From positions 124,001 to 188,000 of the forward strand of contig JAIBDZ010000001.1 in NCBI GenBank assembly GCA_024685975.1: DNA of 64,000 bases, written 5' to 3'. Position 1 is the stretch's first letter. Every line of letters starts with the position of its first letter. The stretch is from Piscirickettsiaceae bacterium. Lineage in GTDB: Bacteria > Pseudomonadota > Gammaproteobacteria > Nitrosococcales > Methylophagaceae. Shown one piece after another: positions 8,366 to 17,238 of the stretch. The notes beneath the pieces are model-generated. The model saw only the letters and a program-made list of their open reading frames with translations, was not told where the DNA came from and made no database searches. The position numbers and the translations under genes were made by a program.

Positions 8366-9880
8366 ATGCTGACTGAATATGTTGAAAAAATCTTAGCTGC
8401 GCGCGTTTATGATGTCGCAATTGAATCCCCGTTAGAACCGATGACACGTTTGTCTCAACGTTTGAATAATTCGATTTGGATAAAGCGTGAAGATTTACAA
8501 CCTGTTTTTTCGTTTAAATTACGTGGTGCTTATAATCGCATGCAATATTTAAACGAAGCAGAGAAACAAAATGGCGTGGTTGCCGCTTCTGCGGGCAATC
8601 ATGCTCAAGGTGTGGCTTTAGCTGCTAATCGTTTGGGTATTTCAGCAACGATTGTGATGCCGACCACAACACCTAAAATCAAAGTCGAAGCGGTGCGTAA
8701 TTACGGCGCCGAAATTGTCTTGACTGGCGATAGTTATGATGAGGCTTGTGCGCATGCTTTGACATTAACAGAGCAAGAAGGCCGTGTTTTTATTCACCCT
8801 TACGACGATCCAGAGGTCATCGCCGGTCAAGGCACTGTTGCGATGGAAATTGTGCGACAACATAGTGAACCATTGGATGCGATATTTATCCCTGTTGGTG
8901 GGGGAGGGTTGATTGCTGGCATAGCTAGTTATATTAAATATTGTTGGCCTGAAACCAAAATTATTGGGGTAGAACCTGTCGATGCAGCTAGTTTGCATGC
9001 GGCTTTATTAGCTGATGAGCGCGTGGTTTTAGACCAAGTGGGTTTGTTTGCAGATGGGACGGCGGTACGTCAAATTGGGGAAGAGACTTTTCGGATCGCT
9101 CGTGAAACCGTCGATGAAGTGATTTTAGTCGACAGTGATGAAATTTGTGCCGCGATCATGGATATTTTTGATGATACACGCTCTATTGCGGAACCCTCAG
9201 GCGCGCTGGCGGTAGCTGGCATGAAAAAATATGTTGCGCGTGAAAAGGGGACTGGCGCTGAATATGCGGTTATTAATAGCGGGGCGAATGTTAATTTTGA
9301 CCGTTTGCGTCATATTGCGGAGCGGGCAGATTTAGGTGAAAAACGGGAAGCGATTTTTGCGGTAACGATTGATGAAACGCCTGGTAGTTTTTTACGGTTT
9401 TGTCAGGCTTTGGCTGACAAAAGTATCACCGAATTCAATTATCGTTATTCTGATGAAAAAGTGGCGCAAGTCTTTGTGGGCGTGCAAACACAGGGCGGAG
9501 AGTTGGAGCGTGCTTCTATCTTAAGCGATTTAGATACATTGAATTATGCTGTGGTGGATTTTACAGATAATGAAATGGCGAAATTGCATGTTCGTTATAT
9601 GGTCGGTGGTCATGCTTCTGAAGTACAAAATGAGCGTTTATACCGGTTTGAATTTCCAGAGCGTCCGGGGGCTTTACTCCGTTTTCTTAGCCGAATGGGG
9701 GAGCGGTGGAATATTACCTTATTCCATTACCGTAATCATGGTGCCGCTTATGGGCGGGTATTGGCTGGTGTCCAAGTGCCTGATAGCGAAGTTGAGACGT
9801 TTCAGCAGTTTTTAACGGCGTTGGGTTACCAATTTTGGGAAGAAACTGACAATCCTGCGTATCAATTATTTTTAGGTTAA
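8366..9880 (+). CDS. ilvA: Threonine ammonia-lyase, biosynthetic
   Basis: PLP enzyme converting threonine to 2-oxobutanoate, the first committed step of isoleucine synthesis. With the ATG at 8366 the protein has 504 residues (E. coli IlvA 514). The PLP lysine is Lys51 in SFKLRGAY, and a glycine-rich phosphate loop PVGGGGLIAG lies near 178. The C-terminal third (about 325-504) has two ACT-like regulatory repeats, so isoleucine feedback inhibition is expected. A TTG at 8327 would add 13 residues but looks unlike the conserved N-terminus, so I prefer the ATG despite a weak ribosome-binding site. Confidence 0.94.
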   Translation: MLTEYVEKILAARVYDVAIESPLEPMTRLSQRLNNSIWIKREDLQPVFSFKLRGAYNRMQYLNEAEKQNGVVAASAGNHAQGVALAANRLGISATIVMPTTTPKIKVEAVRNYGAEIVLTGDSYDEACAHALTLTEQEGRVFIHPYDDPEVIAGQGTVAMEIVRQHSEPLDAIFIPVGGGGLIAGIASYIKYCWPETKIIGVEPVDAASLHAALLADERVVLDQVGLFADGTAVRQIGEETFRIARETVDEVILVDSDEICAAIMDIFDDTRSIAEPSGALAVAGMKKYVAREKGTGAEYAVINSGANVNFDRLRHIAERADLGEKREAIFAVTIDETPGSFLRFCQALADKSITEFNYRYSDEKVAQVFVGVQTQGGELERASILSDLDTLNYAVVDFTDNEMAKLHVRYMVGGHASEVQNERLYRFEFPERPGALLRFLSRMGERWNITLFHYRNHGAAYGRVLAGVQVPDSEVETFQQFLTALGYQFWEETDNPAYQLFLG

Positions 9881-9967
9881 TGATCGATAATAAAGAACAA
9901 ACCCAATCAATGTGATGACAAAAGTCATGTTTAATGCATGACAGTCATGTCCAAAATGAGGTGGTTA

Positions 9968-11479
9968 ATGAGCGAGTGGTTGATGAATTTGGGTGATTTT
10001 ATCGTTGAAGCCATGGTGGCTATTGGCGGTTTATTTTTATTGATTTTATTGGTTTTATTATTGTGGTTGGTGGTGTTGTATTTTATTGATATATCGCAAA
10101 CACAACACACCATTCGTCGTAATTATCCCGTCATAGGACGCTTTCGGTACTTTTTTGAACATCTCGGTGCGTTCTTTCGACAATATTTTTATGCGATGGA
10201 TCGTGAGGAATTACCCTTTAACCGTGCTCAGCGATCGTGGGTGTATCGCGCTGCAAAAAATGTAGACAGTACGGTCGCGTTTGGTTCAACAGATAATATT
10301 AATGGTACGGGACGAGTATTATTTTCGAACTGTGCTTTCCCTGCTTTGGGGGAGCACGTGGTTGAGCCTGCCGAAGTCACGATTGGCGAACATTGCCGCG
10401 AACCTTATACCACTAAGTCTTTTTTTCATATTTCTGGTATGAGTTACGGCGCTTTATCTAAACCCGCGCTATTGGCTTTATCGGCTGGGGCGAGAGGGGC
10501 TAATTGCTGGATGAATACGGGCGAAGGTGGTTTGACACCGTACCATCTTGAAGGGGGCGCTGATCTCGTTTTTCAAATTGGTACAGCTAAAAATGGTGTA
10601 CGTGATTTGGTGGGCAATTTAGATGATGAAAGACTCATTGGTATTTCAGCTCACAATCAAGTCAAAATGTTTGAAATTAAAATGAGTCAAGGCGCAAAGC
10701 CTGGCAAGGGTGGGATTTTACCCGCTGAAAAAGTGACAGAGGAAATCGCCACTATTCGTGGTGTGCGAGTGAGTGAAGATGCGATTAGTCCCAACCGTCA
10801 TGTCGAAATTAATAGCTACAGCGATTTACTCGATATGGTGAAACATGTCAGAGATGTAACGGGAAAACCGACAGGTTTCAAAATGGTGATTGGTAAACCA
10901 TCTCACATTGATGACTTAGTGAAAGTGATTCACGAGCGAGGCGATGATTATGCGCCGGACTTTATTACCGTTGATGGTGCCGAAGGGGGAACAGGTGCCG
11001 CTCCTATGGCATTAATGGACTCTGTGGGCATGTCGTTGCGGGAAAGTTTACCTTTGATGGTCGACACGTTAGTTGAATATGGCCTGCGAGACCGGGTAAA
11101 GGTTATTGCCTCAGGTAAATTGGTGACACCTGCGGCGGTAGCTTGGGCTCTATGTATCGGTGCTGATTTTATTGTCAGTGCAAGAGGGTTTATGTTTTCG
11201 CTGGGCTGTATTCAAGCATTGCAATGTAATAAAAATACGTGCCCCACAGGGATTACGACACATGATCCGAAGTTGCAACAAGGTTTAGTGCCAGAAAGTA
11301 AAGCAGAACGCGTGACCCATTATGTGAATAATATGATCAAAGAAGTCGGTACGATAGCGCATTCTTGTGGTGTATCTGCCCCCAGAGGTCTAGAACGGTC
11401 ACATGCACGTATTGTAGGTGAAGGTGGCTTAACAAAATCGATGGAAGATATTTTCCCTAATAAAAAGCAGATTCATTAA
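9968..11479 (+). CDS. Membrane-anchored glutamate-synthase-like FMN/Fe-S protein
   Basis: Member of the FMN-binding glutamate synthase large-subunit-like family (Glu_synthase domain without the glutaminase domain). I choose the ATG at 9968 (503 residues) because GAGG lies at good spacing before it. A long hydrophobic helix (about 10-38) anchors the protein, and the FMN barrel domain covers about 120-480. The 3Fe-4S cysteine pattern C-x5-C-x4-C is present at C414, C420 and C425 (CIQALQCNKNTCPTG), as in GltB. Without an amidotransferase domain it cannot hydrolyse glutamine itself. Its substrate is unknown; true glutamate synthase activity should not be assumed. Confidence 0.85.
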   Translation: MSEWLMNLGDFIVEAMVAIGGLFLLILLVLLLWLVVLYFIDISQTQHTIRRNYPVIGRFRYFFEHLGAFFRQYFYAMDREELPFNRAQRSWVYRAAKNVDSTVAFGSTDNINGTGRVLFSNCAFPALGEHVVEPAEVTIGEHCREPYTTKSFFHISGMSYGALSKPALLALSAGARGANCWMNTGEGGLTPYHLEGGADLVFQIGTAKNGVRDLVGNLDDERLIGISAHNQVKMFEIKMSQGAKPGKGGILPAEKVTEEIATIRGVRVSEDAISPNRHVEINSYSDLLDMVKHVRDVTGKPTGFKMVIGKPSHIDDLVKVIHERGDDYAPDFITVDGAEGGTGAAPMALMDSVGMSLRESLPLMVDTLVEYGLRDRVKVIASGKLVTPAAVAWALCIGADFIVSARGFMFSLGCIQALQCNKNTCPTGITTHDPKLQQGLVPESKAERVTHYVNNMIKEVGTIAHSCGVSAPRGLERSHARIVGEGGLTKSMEDIFPNKKQIH

Positions 11480-11482
11480 TAT

Positions 11483-11518
11483 TTCGCGGCTACTTCGATA
11501 CCGTGAAGCCGCCGCGAA
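11483..11518. terminator. Hairpin between convergent genes
   Basis: An inverted repeat with perfect 8-base outer arms TTCGCGGC/GCCGCGAA and an inner CTTC/GAAG pairing sits between the stop of the glutamate-synthase-like gene and that of the SIMPL gene. It lacks a clear U-tract on either strand. Position favours a (weak or bidirectional) terminator. Confidence 0.45.
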
Positions 11519-11524
11519 TTATGG

Positions 11525-12211
11525 TCAAAATAGTTCGATAGTGCCATTGATATTGACTGTCACCTTGTTCGTTCCGGCCGATAATGCAGGAGCAGCATCC
11601 ATGCTTTCTGCAGCCATCGCAGAACGCATGACGCGATGTTGTGGCGGTTGCACATAGTTATTGCCGATATTGACTTGGACGAGATGATAATTTGATTTTC
11701 CGAACTGTTTGGCGATAAGTTGGGCTTTTTTCTTGAATGCGTCAATCGCGTGTTGAGTCAACTTTTCTTGTGTTTGTTCGATTTGTTGATCAGAAACATG
11801 GAACTGCATAGATTGGACTGTGGAAAGCGCATTGACTTGGCTGACTAATTGCCCCAATTGTTCGAAATCTTTGCTGGTCAATTGAATATTTTGACTGACT
11901 TGCCATGAGGTGATGTTGCCATTTTTATAGATGGGACGGCTGTTGTAATTCACAGTTTGATATTGCACATGTTTGAAGGTCTGCGCTTTATCAATTAGTT
12001 TGGCCATTTTACGATTGACCATATTGGCTAGCGTGGCGGGGTCATGTCCTTGTTCTTGCACAAGTAGGGTTGCGACTAATTGGTCATTGGCGACTTGTTC
12101 TGAAGCATTGGCTTGCAAATTGATTTGATTAAGCCTTTGATTATCTTGGGCATAAGCGCTTGGCGCGATAAGTAAGCTAACACAGAGTAAGGCAGGGAAA
12201 AGATTTTTCAT
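11525..12211 (-). CDS. SIMPL-domain (DUF541) periplasmic protein
   Basis: Secreted protein of the SIMPL/DUF541 family (E. coli YggE type), of unclear function; YggE is linked to oxidative-stress tolerance. A Sec signal peptide (MKNLFPALLCVSLLIAPSAYA, about 1-21) is followed by QDNQRLNQINLQANASEQV and a single SIMPL domain to the end. Of two in-frame ATGs six bases apart, I favour the one at 12211 (228 residues), since AGGA is 8 bases before it and only 2 before the other. It is divergent from pgl and converges with the preceding gene. Confidence 0.85.
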   Translation of the reverse strand: MKNLFPALLCVSLLIAPSAYAQDNQRLNQINLQANASEQVANDQLVATLLVQEQGHDPATLANMVNRKMAKLIDKAQTFKHVQYQTVNYNSRPIYKNGNITSWQVSQNIQLTSKDFEQLGQLVSQVNALSTVQSMQFHVSDQQIEQTQEKLTQHAIDAFKKKAQLIAKQFGKSNYHLVQVNIGNNYVQPPQHRVMRSAMAAESMDAAPALSAGTNKVTVNINGTIELF

Positions 12212-12226
12212 TGTCATTATCCTATT

Positions 12227-12254
12227 TTGACTGGGCTGAATAACATCATACGAT
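12227..12254 (+). promoter_or_regulatory. Putative sigma-70 promoter for pgl-glk
   Basis: TTGACT (five of six to consensus) and TACGAT (four of six) lie 16 bases apart, about 80 bases before the pgl start, in the divergent gap with the SIMPL gene. This is a plausible vegetative promoter read from sequence only. Confidence 0.4.
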
Positions 12255-12332
12255 ATGACTAATGTGTTGTGGTGAAGTTCGAGGTTGATGATATGATCGA
12301 ACTATTTTTGCAAACCGTTTTTGAGGGTAAAT

Positions 12333-13040
12333 ATGAAAGCAGAACAGAAAGTGATGGCGGATGCCGAACAGCTCATACAAGCAGCGGCAGAACAGTTTGT
12401 CATGGTGGCAAGAGCTGCGATTGCAAAGCGAGGCATTTTTTGTGTCGCGTTGGCAGGAGGATCTACGCCAAAAGGCCTATATCAAAAACTGACGACAGAG
12501 CCTTTTATCTCTCAAGTAGACTGGTCACGTGTGCATATCTTTTTTGGTGATGAGCGTTGTGTATTGCCGGATCATGATGATAGTAATTTTAAAATGGCAT
12601 CCCAAGCGATGATTCAGCATGTGCCTTTGCCTGAAGCGAATGTGCATAGAATGCCAACTGAATTAGCACCGGAAGAAGTAGCGAAAAGCTATGCAACAAC
12701 GATGACGGCAGTCATGGGCGATAACCCTCTTGACTTGGTATTGCTTGGCTTAGGACCTGATGGCCATATTGCGTCACTCTTTCCTGATACACCTGCCTTA
12801 GCCGTGACAGATACTTTAACGACGCATCTTTATGTGGAAAAATTTGATTCTTGGCGTGTGACAATGACTTATCCTGTTATTAATGCAGCACGACAAGTGA
12901 TTGTCTTTATCGCGGGTAGTGCTAAAGCCGATATTGTTAAAGAGATTACAACGGATGCAGTATCTGATTTACCTGTTCAACGATTAGCTCCGACGGGTGA
13001 TTATTTTTGGTTTATGGATAAAGCCGCCGCTGGTCAATAG
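12333..13040 (+). CDS. pgl: 6-phosphogluconolactonase
   Basis: Hydrolyses 6-phosphogluconolactone, the product of Zwf, in the oxidative pentose phosphate and Entner-Doudoroff routes. The 235 residues fit the Pgl (NagB-like) family, with VALAGGSTPKGLYQKL near the N-terminus, the FFGDERCV segment and LGLGPDGHIASLFP, which holds catalytic residues. The start is the ATG at 12333 with GAGGG six bases upstream; a TTG four codons earlier is less likely. It is followed after 11 bases by glk. zwf lies elsewhere in this window (43087-44556), so the pathway is split between loci. Confidence 0.94.
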   Translation: MKAEQKVMADAEQLIQAAAEQFVMVARAAIAKRGIFCVALAGGSTPKGLYQKLTTEPFISQVDWSRVHIFFGDERCVLPDHDDSNFKMASQAMIQHVPLPEANVHRMPTELAPEEVAKSYATTMTAVMGDNPLDLVLLGLGPDGHIASLFPDTPALAVTDTLTTHLYVEKFDSWRVTMTYPVINAARQVIVFIAGSAKADIVKEITTDAVSDLPVQRLAPTGDYFWFMDKAAAGQ

Positions 13041-13051
13041 AGGGTGAGGGC

Positions 13052-14038
13052 ATGAGCGCAGTCGTATTGGCAGTTGATCTGGGTGGCACGAAAGTACTGA
13101 CTCAATTAGCAAACCTTCAAGGTGACATTATCTTTGAAAGGCGATTTGATAGTGCCTTGTATGCTGACTTTGCGGCGCTACTCACTGACTTTTTTCAACA
13201 AGAAGCGGTCTCAGGATATCAGGTTGTCGCGGCTTGTTTTGCTGTTGCGGGGCCAGTTGTTGGCCATATCGCTGATTTGACGAATTTACCTTGGGTGATC
13301 GACAGTAATGCTTTGTTGTCACAATTTCCTTTGGGGCGTCTCCGTTTATGTAATGATTTTGTTGCTGTGGCTTATGGCATCGATGCTGTTCATCAAAATG
13401 ATTTATTGTGTTTGCAGTCTGGTCAGTTGGATGCTGATGCGCCAAGAGCAGTGATTGGTGCTGGAACAGGTCTTGGTCAAGCGATTATATTGCCTTTAGA
13501 GTCAGGGCTTCAGGTCATTGCGATGGAAGGGGGGAATGTTGATTTTGCGCCATGTGATGAGCAACAAATAGCGTTATTACAATACTTGATGCCTCAGATG
13601 TCTCATGTGAGTTATGAACGCTTATTATCTGGGCCTGGTATCGGATTATTATATCAATTCATATTGGCGGAAGCAGGTATCAAGCTTCCTGAAGAGATGA
13701 GCTTAACGTGTAAAGAGGGGACAGCGGCAGGTTTGATTAGTCAACGCGCGAAAGAGAATGACCCTTATGCAAGACAAGCATTGCAACTGTTTATGCGCAT
13801 TTATGGCGCCCAGGCTGGTAATCTTGCGTTAAATACAATTGCTCGTGGCGGTGTGTTTATCGCTGGCGGTATTGCCGCTAAAAATCAAGATGCGCTTTTA
13901 GAGGGTGATTTTATGCAAGCCTTTTTAGATAAAGGCAAGATGTCACACTTGATGCCATTGATGCCGATCACTTTAATCACAGATGAAAAAGTCGGTTTGT
14001 CAGGTGCGCGCTATCTTGCTTTGCAAGAGGCGGTATAA
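13052..14038 (+). CDS. glk: Glucokinase (Glk family)
   Basis: ATP-dependent kinase forming glucose 6-phosphate. The 328 residues match the proteobacterial Glk family rather than ROK: an N-terminal phosphate loop VDLGGTKV (the common form has DIGGTN), LCNDFVAVAYG, GAGTGLGQAII, the substrate-site EGGNVDFAP and the YERLLSGPGI signature, and FIAGGIAAK near the end. GAGGGTGAGGG precedes the ATG. It probably forms an operon with pgl and perhaps apaG (7-base gap). Glucose 6-phosphate made here could feed Zwf or glycogen synthesis. Confidence 0.9.
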   Translation: MSAVVLAVDLGGTKVLTQLANLQGDIIFERRFDSALYADFAALLTDFFQQEAVSGYQVVAACFAVAGPVVGHIADLTNLPWVIDSNALLSQFPLGRLRLCNDFVAVAYGIDAVHQNDLLCLQSGQLDADAPRAVIGAGTGLGQAIILPLESGLQVIAMEGGNVDFAPCDEQQIALLQYLMPQMSHVSYERLLSGPGIGLLYQFILAEAGIKLPEEMSLTCKEGTAAGLISQRAKENDPYARQALQLFMRIYGAQAGNLALNTIARGGVFIAGGIAAKNQDALLEGDFMQAFLDKGKMSHLMPLMPITLITDEKVGLSGARYLALQEAV

Positions 14039-14045
14039 TAGCGTT

Positions 14046-14423
14046 ATGAATAATACAAACAAAATCCACATTGGTGTTGAAGCGACATACTTAGAACGTG
14101 AGTCGCAACCAGATAAAGCACGTTACTTATTTGCCTATACAGTCACCATTAAAAATACAGGTGACATCGCAGCACGGTTATTATCTCGATATTGGAAAAT
14201 TACGGGCGGCGACGGTCATGAGCAAGAAGTCGAAGGCGATGGTGTGATTGGGCTTCACCCCTATTTGACGCCTGAAGAAGAGTTTACTTATACCAGCGCT
14301 GCAATGTTGGATACACCGGTTGGGATGATGCAAGGTCATTATACGATGGTCGGTGATGATGGCGAGCAGTTTGATGTCACGATTCCTTCATTTACGCTGG
14401 CTGTTCCCCAAACACTCCATTAA
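14046..14423 (+). CDS. apaG: ApaG protein
   Basis: Small conserved protein of beta-sandwich fold; the E. coli gene lies in the ksgA-apaG-apaH operon and its biochemical role is not settled. Starting at the ATG at 14046 the protein has 125 residues, the same as E. coli ApaG. An in-frame start inside glk is possible but implausible. Family features are the IHIGVEATYLERES start, YTVTIKNTG, RYWKITGGDGHEQEVEGDGVIG and the C-terminal GHYTMVGDDGEQFDVTIPSF. Here it follows glk rather than ksgA. Its stop overlaps that of the convergent pentapeptide gene by two bases. Confidence 0.92.
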   Translation: MNNTNKIHIGVEATYLERESQPDKARYLFAYTVTIKNTGDIAARLLSRYWKITGGDGHEQEVEGDGVIGLHPYLTPEEEFTYTSAAMLDTPVGMMQGHYTMVGDDGEQFDVTIPSFTLAVPQTLH

Positions 14424-15286
14424 GGTGGAGTTATGGGCAAACAGGCGTTCAGTGCACGCGAATGGCAGACTTCGCCATTCGGTAATATAGCTTGATCTAA
14501 AGTCACATTATCGAGTGTGGCCTTGTTTAAGTTAGCGTGAGAAAGGTTTGCATAAGATAAATCCGAACCACTTAAATCAGCATAGCTTAAATCTGCGTAG
14601 GATAAATCAGCACCGATTAAATTGACTTGTCGTAATTGGCTGTGGTTGAGAACAGCGTGGCTCAAATTAGCATAGGCCATATCGGCATGGTTTAATTGAG
14701 TAAAAATAATGTTGCTGTGGCTTAAGTTGGTGCTTCTCAATTGAGCATGACTCATATCGAGATGGGTTAACTGTTGGCGTGGTTTCTGACAGTTATTCCA
14801 ATTAACAGCGCGTCCTGCTTCAGTATTACATGCAATTGTGGAGACAGGGAGTAAGGTGGGCGAAGTAATCGCATTGATAGCCAAAAAGAGTAAAAACAAG
14901 CTGACTAAACTTAATGGCCAGAAAATCGGGGGAGAAGTCTGACGAAATCGTGCCATTAGGTGCGTATGCAGGCGTCGACGTCGAATTAACTCATTACTTT
15001 CAGGCGAACGACGGTCTGTCATATTTGTATCAGCATCGCGATTACGTTGTGCTCTTCTGCGATCAAATCCATTGCGTTCATCTATGATGAGATCTGTTTC
15101 GATCGATTTCTGCTTGTTGGTTTTCAGTTCAGGAATAGCTTGTATTTGTTGCCAATGATGACGATCTTGGCTTGCTAAATCTTGGTGGCTCAATCGTTTG
15201 AGTGATAGATGGCTCTCAATAACTTGACTAGGAAATGGGCCGGTAATATGACCATTTCTCTTAATATACCAAAGTGTTTTTCTCAT
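14420..15286 (-). CDS. GYF_2-like, membrane-tethered pentapeptide-repeat protein
   Basis: 288-residue protein with three parts. Residues 1-50 (LWYIKRNGHITGPFPSQVIE...) resemble the GYF_2/DUF4339 fold. A basic Arg-rich linker (71-116, with DRRR, DRRS and IRRRR) precedes one membrane helix (121-140). The rest (173-268) is about 19 pentapeptide repeats of A(D/N)LSx type, which should form a right-handed quadrilateral helix. The positive-inside rule puts the repeats in the periplasm. Four cysteines there (153, 166, 274, 282) flank the repeats and could form disulfides. Function unknown. It is divergent from fliK. Confidence 0.8.
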   Translation of the reverse strand: MRKTLWYIKRNGHITGPFPSQVIESHLSLKRLSHQDLASQDRHHWQQIQAIPELKTNKQKSIETDLIIDERNGFDRRRAQRNRDADTNMTDRRSPESNELIRRRRLHTHLMARFRQTSPPIFWPLSLVSLFLLFLAINAITSPTLLPVSTIACNTEAGRAVNWNNCQKPRQQLTHLDMSHAQLRSTNLSHSNIIFTQLNHADMAYANLSHAVLNHSQLRQVNLIGADLSYADLSYADLSGSDLSYANLSHANLNKATLDNVTLDQAILPNGEVCHSRALNACLPITPP

Positions 15287-15321
15287 TTGAATTGGCTTTA
15301 TTCTAAGTTAATTCCATTGCT

Positions 15322-15330
15322 TGCTATACT
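15322..15330 (+). promoter_or_regulatory. Extended -10 promoter element before fliK
   Basis: TGCTATACT, an extended -10 (TGn plus a near-consensus hexamer), lies 27 bases before the fliK ATG. No -35 box is evident, as is usual for extended -10 promoters. No sigma-54 or sigma-28 motif is seen in this gap. Confidence 0.42.
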
Positions 15331-15357
15331 AGCATTGTTCGCACAAAGGGGATATTG

Positions 15358-17238
15358 ATGCAGATCCAAGCCTCATTACAACACACTGTTGGCACGCTTA
15401 GTCCAGTCCCAGCGCAAGTTCTGGCTGATTTATCTGTTGGTCAACAGGTTTTTGTTGTGGTGACTAAAGCCGCGCTTGCTGCTGAAGTGGCGACCATTAA
15501 ATTAGACAATGTGTTGTTAGATATTAAAACGCCCGTTGCTGTCCAGCAAGGCCAAGTTTTGCAACTACAAGTAACTGAGTTAACGGATAAACCTAGCTTC
15601 CAATTACTCCAGTCTTCGACAGTAACAAAAGCTATCAGCCCCGATCCTTCGCGTCTTAATATGGGCCAAACCATCCCCGTTGATGTGATAGCGTTGAAGG
15701 CGGGAGGGAAAAGTATTTTAGTTGAGGCACGTTTACCCGCAGCGGATATAGCTCAAGGCAAAACACCATTACGGGTAGAAGTTGATGTATCAAGGCTCAC
15801 AAAGTCGTTCTCGGTTGGAGAGCGAGCCACGGTAACAGTGTCGAGCTTGTCGCCTTTGGCCATTACATTACAAGCGAATAATCCAAAAGAAGAAGTATTA
15901 GTTGCTCGCATTAAACAATTACTGCCACAACTACAAAATAAACCGGACTTGAACCAATTAGCGACTACATTAAAAACGGTCTCACTGCCCCAATCAGTTC
16001 AACAACCATTGACGCAATTATTACAGACTGTTCTTGATAGCAAAGGGATTGAACAGCCACAGCAATTAAGACAGGCGATTTTGTCGTCAGGAGGCTTTAC
16101 TGAAAACCAGTTACGACGATCACCTGCTTCTGTCACGACAGATTTTAAAGGACAATTATTAAAACTGGCCTCTGCCATCGAATCTGTTTTAATGAATGTC
16201 AGTCATAAAACAACTAACAGCACGACTGTGAATCCTCCTCAAACAACGGCAGAACCGAGTAAAACAACTCGGCCTATCTTATCAACCGGCAGTTTAGGTC
16301 AATCCCAATCTCAGCAAGCAACATCAGCATCAACATCACCCCCCAATGGCGTAACAGGCACGCAAACTGAACAAACCATGCAGCGCCAAGCCATGAATCA
16401 GCAGGCGCGTCAGACGCCAATCACAACGCAAACTCAGGTGATGACTGACACGACTGTGCAAACAAAAACATCTCAAGTTGTTAATAACCCGATCTTGCCG
16501 ACAACAAGCGCTGCTGCAGCAACGCCTCAACCTAGTTTGTTGACAGCTATTTTACAAGCTTTAGGTGCTTATCAATCTGTGCCTTCAGCGATTGCAGTCT
16601 TACAACAAGCCCCTACAGCAACAGCATTACCAACAGCCTTGCCGGCCTATTTAGAAACAATGTTGACATCGCAACAGGCTACGGCATTGGCGCAAGCCTT
16701 AAATCGTTCAGTTTCTCCTGAACAATTAAGAGCCAGTGGACAATTTGATGCGCTTGTTTTGCAGGGGTTATTAAGAGAAGTTGAAAGCTTGCACGCGCGC
16801 GTGCAGTTGAATCAGTTATCGATGTTAAAAGAACCCGATACCCCCAATGCGCCGACAGCGAGTTGGTTAATCGATTTGCCTATAAAAGACAAACAACAAT
16901 TAGATTTTGTGCAGTTGCAAATCGATCAATTTAAACAACAAAGAGAACAAAATGATGAAACAACGTGGCAAGTGCAACTGCGTCTAGATACTCAAAATCT
17001 AGGGCCTGTGCAAGCGGTTGTCACCATGCACGAGAATGATGTCAATATTGTCATTAAGGCTGAGCGAGCAGAGAGTACGCAGTTATTAAATCAACATCTT
17101 ACTATTCTTGATCAAGCCTTAAGCAAACTGAATATTGATGTTAACGATGTCAGTTGTTATTGCGGTGAAGTCGCTGAACCGACCCTTGCGGAGCAGTATT
17201 TATCGGCAACAACCAATTTAGTGGATATTTCAGTATGA
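15358..17238 (+). CDS. fliK: Flagellar hook-length control protein FliK
   Basis: Measures hook length and, through its C-terminal domain, switches FlhB from hook to filament export. I choose the ATG at 15358 (626 residues) with AGGGG eight bases upstream; a TTG lies one codon earlier. The N-terminal part (1-180) is a structured beta-rich region. The middle (about 200-480) is rich in Gln, Thr, Ser and Ala, as expected of a ruler. The C-terminal Flg_hook domain (about 535-615) contains VQLRLDTQNLGPVQAVVTM and LLNQHLTILDQAL. It overlaps the FlhB-tail gene by ATGA and is separated from the main fli cluster. Confidence 0.85.
   Translation: MQIQASLQHTVGTLSPVPAQVLADLSVGQQVFVVVTKAALAAEVATIKLDNVLLDIKTPVAVQQGQVLQLQVTELTDKPSFQLLQSSTVTKAISPDPSRLNMGQTIPVDVIALKAGGKSILVEARLPAADIAQGKTPLRVEVDVSRLTKSFSVGERATVTVSSLSPLAITLQANNPKEEVLVARIKQLLPQLQNKPDLNQLATTLKTVSLPQSVQQPLTQLLQTVLDSKGIEQPQQLRQAILSSGGFTENQLRRSPASVTTDFKGQLLKLASAIESVLMNVSHKTTNSTTVNPPQTTAEPSKTTRPILSTGSLGQSQSQQATSASTSPPNGVTGTQTEQTMQRQAMNQQARQTPITTQTQVMTDTTVQTKTSQVVNNPILPTTSAAAATPQPSLLTAILQALGAYQSVPSAIAVLQQAPTATALPTALPAYLETMLTSQQATALAQALNRSVSPEQLRASGQFDALVLQGLLREVESLHARVQLNQLSMLKEPDTPNAPTASWLIDLPIKDKQQLDFVQLQIDQFKQQREQNDETTWQVQLRLDTQNLGPVQAVVTMHENDVNIVIKAERAESTQLLNQHLTILDQALSKLNIDVNDVSCYCGEVAEPTLAEQYLSATTNLVDISV

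Noticed and set aside
12269-12550. Short plus-strand frame overlapping the start of pgl
   Set aside because: It is a different frame from pgl, ends inside it, and pgl has the better ribosome-binding site and clear homology.
14459-14481. CGAATGGC/GCCATTCG hairpin as terminator of apaG
   Set aside because: It is inside the coding end of the convergent pentapeptide gene and has no T-tract; it may contribute to transcript end formation but cannot be called.
14500-14760. Tandem DNA repeats as a possible CRISPR or satellite
   Set aside because: The near-repeats encode the pentapeptide repeats in frame and lack identical repeat units and spacers.
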